Positions 56,651 to 64,000 of a DNA stretch of 64,000 bases are shown here, piece by piece (the stretch's first letter is position 1; the number at the start of each line of letters is the position of its first letter). The stretch lies in NCBI GenBank assembly GCA_025201345.1, contig JAIXMG010000033.1:372001-436000 (forward strand), written 5' to 3'. The stretch is from Thamnidium elegans. Its lineage: Eukaryota; Mucoromycota; Mucoromycetes; Mucorales; Mucoraceae. Made by a program: the position numbers and the translations under genes. Below the pieces are notes generated by a model, which made no database searches, had not been told where the DNA came from, and was given only the letters and a program-made list of their open reading frames with translations.

Positions 56651-59372
56651 TTAAACCGATGACGATGGATCATTTTTAAGTGCATTGTCTAGCGACCGAA
56701 ATATTTCGTCATCAATATAGTACGCTTGAAATAATCGTTCCAACATATGTATTCTGTCTTCTATTTGAGCCATACGTACTTCCTTGTCTTTTTCCTCTAA
56801 AGGCGAGGTAGGTAACAAGTAACTTACATTATCATTAAGAGGATTGGTTCCATTCACATTTAACACTGAATCGTTTGGTTTATTCGGGAAAAAGTTTGAC
56901 TGTAAACCATGCATTAGTGAGGACCGTAAGTTTCCAAAAGACCATCGGTGCATGTACCCCCATGGTGAACGTGGACGGTACCCAAATAAGCAGGATTGTA
57001 AACTAAACAATAGTCCAAATAGTCCACCAAAGATACCCATCGCATTAATAAATGCAAATGCTTTTTGCTCACGTAGTACTTTGGTTTGACAGCTTAAAGG
57101 AACTATATGTAATGAACCTAAGGGCTGTGGGGCACCGGATGAGGGGTCGTGCATCGTTTCAAAGTATTCTGGTGTTTCAATTGTCTCAATTTCGTAACGT
57201 GTCTTTATGCTTGGAGACACTCCTACGTAATTCCAAATACCTTGGCTTAACGAAACATGTTTGATAAGTTCGAAATGGACAGAATTGATAAGACCTAGGT
57301 TAAATGCATAGGAAGTTTTGGAGAGTTGACCCTTTGGGTTCAAATACAACTCTTGTTCGCGCTGGTCTGTCCAATCAAATGGAATATCGGTTAGATTATA
57401 AACAGATAGAGTCGGGTTATGTAGTTTGTTATAAAAGTCAACTTGTACTTGTGTACCGCTTTGACCTTGTGCGTAATAATCAAACTTTAAAAATGATCCA
57501 TTGCTTTGTGAACGGCCTGATATTTGGCCAAGTCGGAATGAAGTGGGTGGGTGGAATAAAAAGCATGGGTAGAGTGTAGGCAACGCTGTAATATAGTCAG
57601 AGCATTGTGCACCAAAATCTGTTGTACAACGAATGTACGGGATACCTTCCCAATCATCGAAACAAAACTTGATATCTGTTTTTTTTTAGTATACTTTGTA
57701 GAGTGTTATTATTATTATTATTATTTTACCTGGAACATCTATAGACATTTCTGGGTTACTTTCATATGATAACTGGTCAATAACTGGGCTATGGATAACT
57801 TGATTTGACAGAGTTAGTATCAAGTAAAGAAATAAGAGTAAAAAGAATAACTTTAAAACCAGTCTTGAGGTTTCTGCCCATCCTGGTTCACCTATCCTAT
57901 AATTCAAAAAAGAAAAATTAAACCATGTTTAACCGTTTCGCATACATTATAAAGTACCTTGGCTTCCAAATTTCTCGTTTTATTAATTTTAACGAGCGTA
58001 AAAACTTGAAGTGAAGTTTTTTGAATCCAAAGTTCCAAACAGCAACAAAGTATGAACATATAATGGTTGCACCTAAACATCCCATAATAATCCAAAAAAT
58101 TGTGTGGTTCATTTTTGAAGCTATATGACTACTATTTTCAATAAGAATCGAGTCTTGTAATCGAGTTATGGATGTATCTTGCCAGGTCTCGGTAATGGTA
58201 TCAAAGATATGAAGACGGTCGTGCACCGTATGGTAATTGGTACCTGTTTTATATATATATGTTAATTAACACGTATATCAATCCTTTTTTCCTTTTTTTG
58301 TATTTACCGAAACCAAACGCTAGTTTTGTTTCATTAACAATAGAAAGTATACCATAAGATTGAGGATATGGTTGATTCAAATAGGACGTTTTGGGTGTTC
58401 GCCAAGTCCATGTGTTTGTGTCGAGTATACCAGACATATCTTGTAAGTCAGCGAGCTGGCTTCCCATATATATTTGAAAAGGTATTGGTGTTTCGTTTTG
58501 ACCTCCACAAATAAATACATCATTTTTATTGTCTATCTTGGGAACATTTAAAACTTGGCTTCCTTTATATATATATATATATATTTATTTATTTATTTAT
58601 GTGTGTGTAACATACTTACTCATAACAATGGCGCTATGGTAGGCTCTTGCAGATGGAGGTTTACCTTTGATTTGAGGTGGGGTGAGCCATATGCTATCAT
58701 TTGAGTTGAAAATTAAAAGCTGCGTTAGAGGTATGAGTGAGAGCGCATTATGTACTGAAGAAGGACATATAAAACCTCCAATAATAATCATTCTTCCGTC
58801 ACTATAAAATAGAGAGCATAGCATTTTAGATTTTCGTATGCATAAATATAAAAGTACGTACTTACGGTAACATGCTAGACGTATGGCCGCATCGTGTCGT
58901 GTTTATGTAAGGCGAAATCAAAGGTTTCCATAAATTTGATTCGGTATAATAAACCCAGAAATCTTGAGTCGCATTGGTTCCTCCAAGTAAATAGATTTGA
59001 TTGTTGGTTGGTGCTAATGAAATAGAATAATCTCGAGTTGACGAATTGAAAGGTTGAGTGGATATTGATGACCAAGTATGATCGGAAACCAAGTCAAACG
59101 AGTAAACAACTATTGCACTATTATTTACATTATTAAAGGCGAGGATAGAATTATTAAAGACGACGCCAGGCGAATACGCCAAGTCAGGTATTATTAAGCT
59201 ATTATTTTGATGAAAAGGAGCTGGCGATTTATTGTTGGAAATGTCTTTTGGTGCGATAATCCAAATATTACTATTTGCTCTTTTGTCGCCATACAAGTAG
59301 ATTGTGTTATTGGTCGTAATAGAAGATAAACCAGCAACTGACAGGCCTTTATTATTATTCAATTGTTTTATA

Positions 59373-59377
<5 letters not shown>
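56651..59377 (-). CDS. Kelch-repeat membrane protein
   Basis: Six exons (59377-58866, 58801-58620, 58562-58308, 58243-57958, 57896-57730, 57675-56651) join in frame to 808 residues. The first 310 residues form kelch blades ('NNTIYLYG', 'TNNQIYLLGGTNATQDFWVY', 'DGRMIIIGGFICPSS', 'NKNDVFICGGQNET') with several N-glycosylation sites. A membrane segment follows at about 363-386 (IFWIIMGCLGATIICSYFVA), a second at about 424-443 and a third near 675-702. A C-terminal coiled coil (KDKEVRMAQIEDRIHMLERL) ends the protein. A secreted kelch ectodomain normally needs a signal peptide; none is seen after the chosen ATG, and an alternative ATG at 59473 reads through an A run. The true 5' end may include another exon. 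Confidence 0.75.
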
Positions 59378-59403
<26 letters not shown>

Positions 59404-59565
59404 GGTGTAGAAGAGATAAAAAGAGAAATCGTTCCTTAAAAGCCAAAATATAATAATAAGAGGGGATCAACATAATAAAGGGGTCTGGGGTTTCTCCCTT
59501 ACATCAATTTATTATGTACACACAAAAGAAGAAAGAAAAAAAAAAGGGAGGGATGGAAATAACCT

Positions 59566-60878
<1,313 letters not shown>

Positions 60879-61236
60879 ATATGTACAAAAAGCAAAAAAA
60901 AAAAAAAAAAAAAGCTTTTTTTTTATTAGAAAAAAAAAATATTGAAAAAGCAGTCATTAGTAGAACGAAAGGTAAGTATTGGTAACTGGATACCAAGTGC
61001 AACGAGGAAACGTAACACTGGAAACAGTTGTACAGAATCGGTGTGTTCTTTTTTTGAAAGTAAATCTACTTTATAGGATCTAAAAGTAACAAAGCTTTAC
61101 TCTAAAGTGAGGTCCTTTTTTCTTAAGCAAACAAACAAAAAAAAAAAGGAGAAAAATAACCATTCTTATAAAGTGGGCTGTTCTTACATTTTTTTTTTTT
61201 ATTAACAAAAGCATATATGTATATATTTAAAATTCA
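60879..61236. other. Short intergenic region with A/T runs
   Basis: About 360 bp upstream of Tgs1 and downstream of the next minus-strand gene. Contains A runs at about 60896-60913 and 61138-61148 and a T run at 61190-61200. No gene. Confidence 0.5.
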
Positions 61237-62673
61237 TCATTTTCCCATGACACTTCTTATTTGATCAATCAAGGTACAACAAGTCATGACAATATTAGCC
61301 TCTAATAAATTACAGCGTTCTTTTTCAACTTGATTTAAAATATCTAGATCAATGGATAGTTTACCAAACTCTTTATCGAGATCGCTCATGCTGTGACTAT
61401 CGAATTCAGCTATCAATTTCCAACGCCTGCATGTCTTGTGTGTATGATGATCATGATCGTCTTCGTCATTATCACTATCACTGTCAATAAATCCATTGAG
61501 CTTCTTCTTTTGAGGTAATTTGTAACTCTTTCGTTTCTTTCTTTGTTGTTGCAATAACTTTGTATCTTGACCAGTTAGTTTGATTTCACAAGTAAAATCA
61601 TGTGATAATAAACTAGGACGCTTCCAACGCATGCGTGAGCCATGGAACCAAATCTCGTATTCAAATAATATATTGGATTGCGATCGTTGAGTTAAGTTTT
61701 GGCGGTGAATATTGTTAGAGGCACGTATGCCTCTCAAATTTTGAATATAAGGTTGATAGATATCTTCGATCAAACTATCGTTATAATCTGCAGACTCAAT
61801 AGAGATCTTAGCATCAAATGCACCTCTTCGAGCTTCTGCTACTTTTATTCCTTGGCCGTCATTTAAATTACTATAGAGCATACTGTGGAAACCACTCCAA
61901 AAAAATGAATAAGGTTGAACTTTTCTATAGACCATGACGTCTTCATCGTCTTCATCAGGATGATCAATATGTAAATAAATTTCATGTTGATTTGGTCTAT
62001 TTAAAGATTTTTTTCTAAAACTGTACACGATTACGTTACTATTTCGATTTGGAACTAATTTTTTGTGTGTGGCTGTTGCTGTTATGTTTGTTCTGACTGA
62101 ACGATTTCGTTGTAAAAAGAAGGATGAAACGATACCACTATCATTAGAGAGTAAGGCAGCAGCAGCAGCAGCAATATCAGTACTTGGTGTTGAATCAACA
62201 CCAATAATACTATTTTTAGGAGATGATGGGTTAAGTATACTTGTATCTACAGTTAAAGTATCTTCATGATGATGATTGAAATGAGTTTGTGTGGTGGGTA
62301 TAGCTTGACTGAGAACAAATGAGGTGATTTGGTTGTAGTCGATTTGAGAATTGTAAAGTGGTTTCTTTTCAACTGATTTAGGTGATAAAGGAGGTGATTT
62401 ATTGGGGGTATTTGCAGAATAATATGTGCCTGCGGTAGGTGATGTCATGGTAGATGATGGTGGTGTTTGTAAACATGATATAGCAGTAGGTCCTCTTTTT
62501 TGGAAGTAACGACTTTTAAATGAATCGACTGTCATTCTACTACTACGGCTGCTATGGCGACTAGCTGTTATCACAATTGCTGGTTCTTCATCATAAGCAT
62601 TTGGTTTTTCGTATATTGGGGTATCTATGGTATCTGGCTTTTGAAATATTTGAGATAAAGTGGAATCATCCAT
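61237..62673 (-). CDS. Protein of unknown function, Ser-rich with basic C-half
   Basis: A single-exon gene of 478 residues, started at the ATG at 62673 because the frame upstream is encoded by A and T runs. Residues 1-220 are Ser/Thr/Pro-rich with SP/TP sites (e.g. 'NKSPPLSPKS'), suggesting phosphorylation. Residues about 222-420 look folded: 'VIVYSFRKKSLNRPNQHEIY', 'QPYSFFWSGFHSMLYS', 'ILFEYEIWFHGSRMRWKRPS' and 'HDFTCEIKL'. The order of strands and the RW-rich block resemble a Tubby/phospholipid-scramblase-like barrel, but this is a guess. A Lys/Arg patch and an Asp-rich stretch separate it from a helical C-terminus. No family is recognised. Confidence 0.75.
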   Translation of the reverse strand: MDDSTLSQIFQKPDTIDTPIYEKPNAYDEEPAIVITASRHSSRSSRMTVDSFKSRYFQKRGPTAISCLQTPPSSTMTSPTAGTYYSANTPNKSPPLSPKSVEKKPLYNSQIDYNQITSFVLSQAIPTTQTHFNHHHEDTLTVDTSILNPSSPKNSIIGVDSTPSTDIAAAAAALLSNDSGIVSSFFLQRNRSVRTNITATATHKKLVPNRNSNVIVYSFRKKSLNRPNQHEIYLHIDHPDEDDEDVMVYRKVQPYSFFWSGFHSMLYSNLNDGQGIKVAEARRGAFDAKISIESADYNDSLIEDIYQPYIQNLRGIRASNNIHRQNLTQRSQSNILFEYEIWFHGSRMRWKRPSLLSHDFTCEIKLTGQDTKLLQQQRKKRKSYKLPQKKKLNGFIDSDSDNDEDDHDHHTHKTCRRWKLIAEFDSHSMSDLDKEFGKLSIDLDILNQVEKERCNLLEANIVMTCCTLIDQIRSVMGK

Positions 62674-62779
62674 AATGCAACGTTTAAAAGAAATATCAAA
62701 AACAAAAAAAGAAAGAGAAAGAGAAAGAGAAAAAAGGAATTTATATATATGGTTTTGACGGTAAGTCTTATTCAAAAGG

Positions 62780-62812
<33 letters not shown>

Positions 62813-64000
62813 GCCGGATGTATTCCGTGTAAAAAGTACACAAATCTGAATTTGAAATGAATGACACTGTGTATTGCTGATGTTGTTCCTGGATTCCCAT
62901 ACCAAATTGTGCGTCATCCATGATGTAACTGTTTCTATTGGGAGTTTTTTTCTTTTTTCTTTTTTAATATAAAACTATTATCAAATTAAAAAGAGAAAAG
63001 GTTTATTTTATGTTAATCATAAGTAGTGCAAAAAAAAAAAAAAGAAAAAAAAAATTTTGTTTGTTTTTGGTGACATTTTGTGTGGAGGTACAATTCCGAA
63101 GCACCAATCTAAATTATTTTTGTAACGCTATATATGGTCTGCTTTTCTTGTGCCTTTTTGTAGCATATGATACAATCAGGTAAAAGCCCACATATACAAC
63201 TATTTTTAGTTGCCTACTAGACTATTCAAGTTTTGCGGTGTTTATTTACGAAATAAAGCCTTTCTTTTGTTTCCACTTTTTCTCAAAGAGAGTTTACATA
63301 GCTAATAAATCACCGTATCAAAATGCAACTAAACTGTTTCGTGTTACATCTAATTTTATTGGACATGAAATATAGTTAGTGATAAGAAAGTTTTTTTTTT
63401 TTTTAGTGTACATTCTTACTAGGTAATATGCATGTCTCAATGACATAGGGATCGATCCTGGTACATGAATAAACATTCGAGGTGTCAGCTGTATTAATTA
63501 TATAAAAGTAAATAACGTTAGTATTTTCTTTACAAGAAAAAACTCGTTTCACAACTTCCGCATACGTTATATTTATCTTGGGCATATTAAATTGTAACAG
63601 CAAGTAAAGCTAGTTCTCTTTTATATATATATATATATATAATGATGAATCCTTTTTAATATATACCATTTTATGTAATGTATACCTTGTATGTACCTTT
63701 ACTGTTAATAGGCTAGTAGTTTAACCTGTAGATTTTTTATGGATTGTATCCCTTTTTCTTTTTTCTGGTAAACAAATATGTATAATGTAAAGCTTTCAAT
63801 TCCTTGGGTGTAAAAAAATAGAATAGAAAAAGCTAGTCTATTTTCAAAAAATTAGAATCTTTTTCAACGCTTCTTTCGAAAAAAAAAGCAGCTTTGCAGA
63901 ATTCATTTTAGTTAAATCATATGGAATTTATAAAGAAACTAGAAAGCATATAGTTAATGCTTGAACCCCTTTATATTTCTATTACTTTATTAACGAACGT
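62674..64000. other. Intergenic to window end, no gene seen
   Basis: Includes a 29-A run at 62780-62808, a (GA)n-like purine tract at 62709-62735 and TA repeats near 63623-63641. A 66-codon minus-strand frame at 63403-63603 has no homology I can see and is not called. Confidence 0.5.

Noticed and set aside
63403..63603. 66-codon minus-strand frame
   Set aside because: Plausible ATG but no motif and no conserved context; kept out for lack of evidence.

Overview
The window looks like nuclear DNA of an early-diverging filamentous fungus, most likely a mucoralean (Mucoromycota). Supporting signs are a CotH-family spore-coat/invasin gene, short GT-AG introns (mostly 45-120 bp) in compact genes, very AT-rich intergenic DNA with long poly-A/poly-T runs, and debris of several transposon families common in Mucorales. 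The order is inferred from gene content; the genus cannot be fixed from sequence alone.

Layout. 0.7-4.6 kb: a GPI-anchored cell-surface protein (-) and a Sec2-type Rab exchange factor (+). 4.6-18.6 kb: a gene-poor mobile-element island. It holds a decayed mariner transposase joined to a decayed PD-(D/E)XK protein; a 580-bp terminal-inverted-repeat element; two related mariner-like elements in opposite orientation, with near-identical inverted arms carrying an 85-bp tandem repeat; a frameshifted PD-(D/E)XK gene; and a delimitable 2.8-kb piggyBac element with TTAA target duplications. 18.6-23.7 kb: a tandem AAA ATPase (AFG2/SPATA5L1-like), Cdc20 and an F-box protein. 24.0-27.4 kb: a second patch of relics (GCR1_C-like factor, TIR-element copy, LRR-like tail, gag zinc knuckle, mariner tail). 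28.0-33.5 kb: NECAP endocytic adaptor, CotH and Sgf29. 34.2-35.5 kb: a broken Fanzor/TnpB-like RuvC nuclease gene. 35.8-48.1 kb: G-protein beta subunit, EFR3, ubiquilin/Dsk2, a CaaX protein, ARMH3 and an inorganic pyrophosphatase with a predicted signal peptide. 48-50.8 kb: foldback repeats and an OTU-protease relic. 50.8-62.7 kb: PPR protein, TMEM170 protein, a six-helix membrane protein, an EF-hand protein, a kelch membrane protein, Tgs1 and an unrecognised conserved-looking protein.

The host genes are mostly housekeeping and do not form one pathway. Membrane traffic and phosphoinositide functions recur (Sec2, NECAP, EFR3, ARMH3), which may be chance. Exon-intron models were built by hand from splice consensus and frame continuity; nearly all close in frame, and Sgf29 is the exception because of a 25-A run. 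The most unusual material is the 6.9-18.6 kb island, where mariner transposase and PD-(D/E)XK sequences lie side by side twice, and the Fanzor-like relic.
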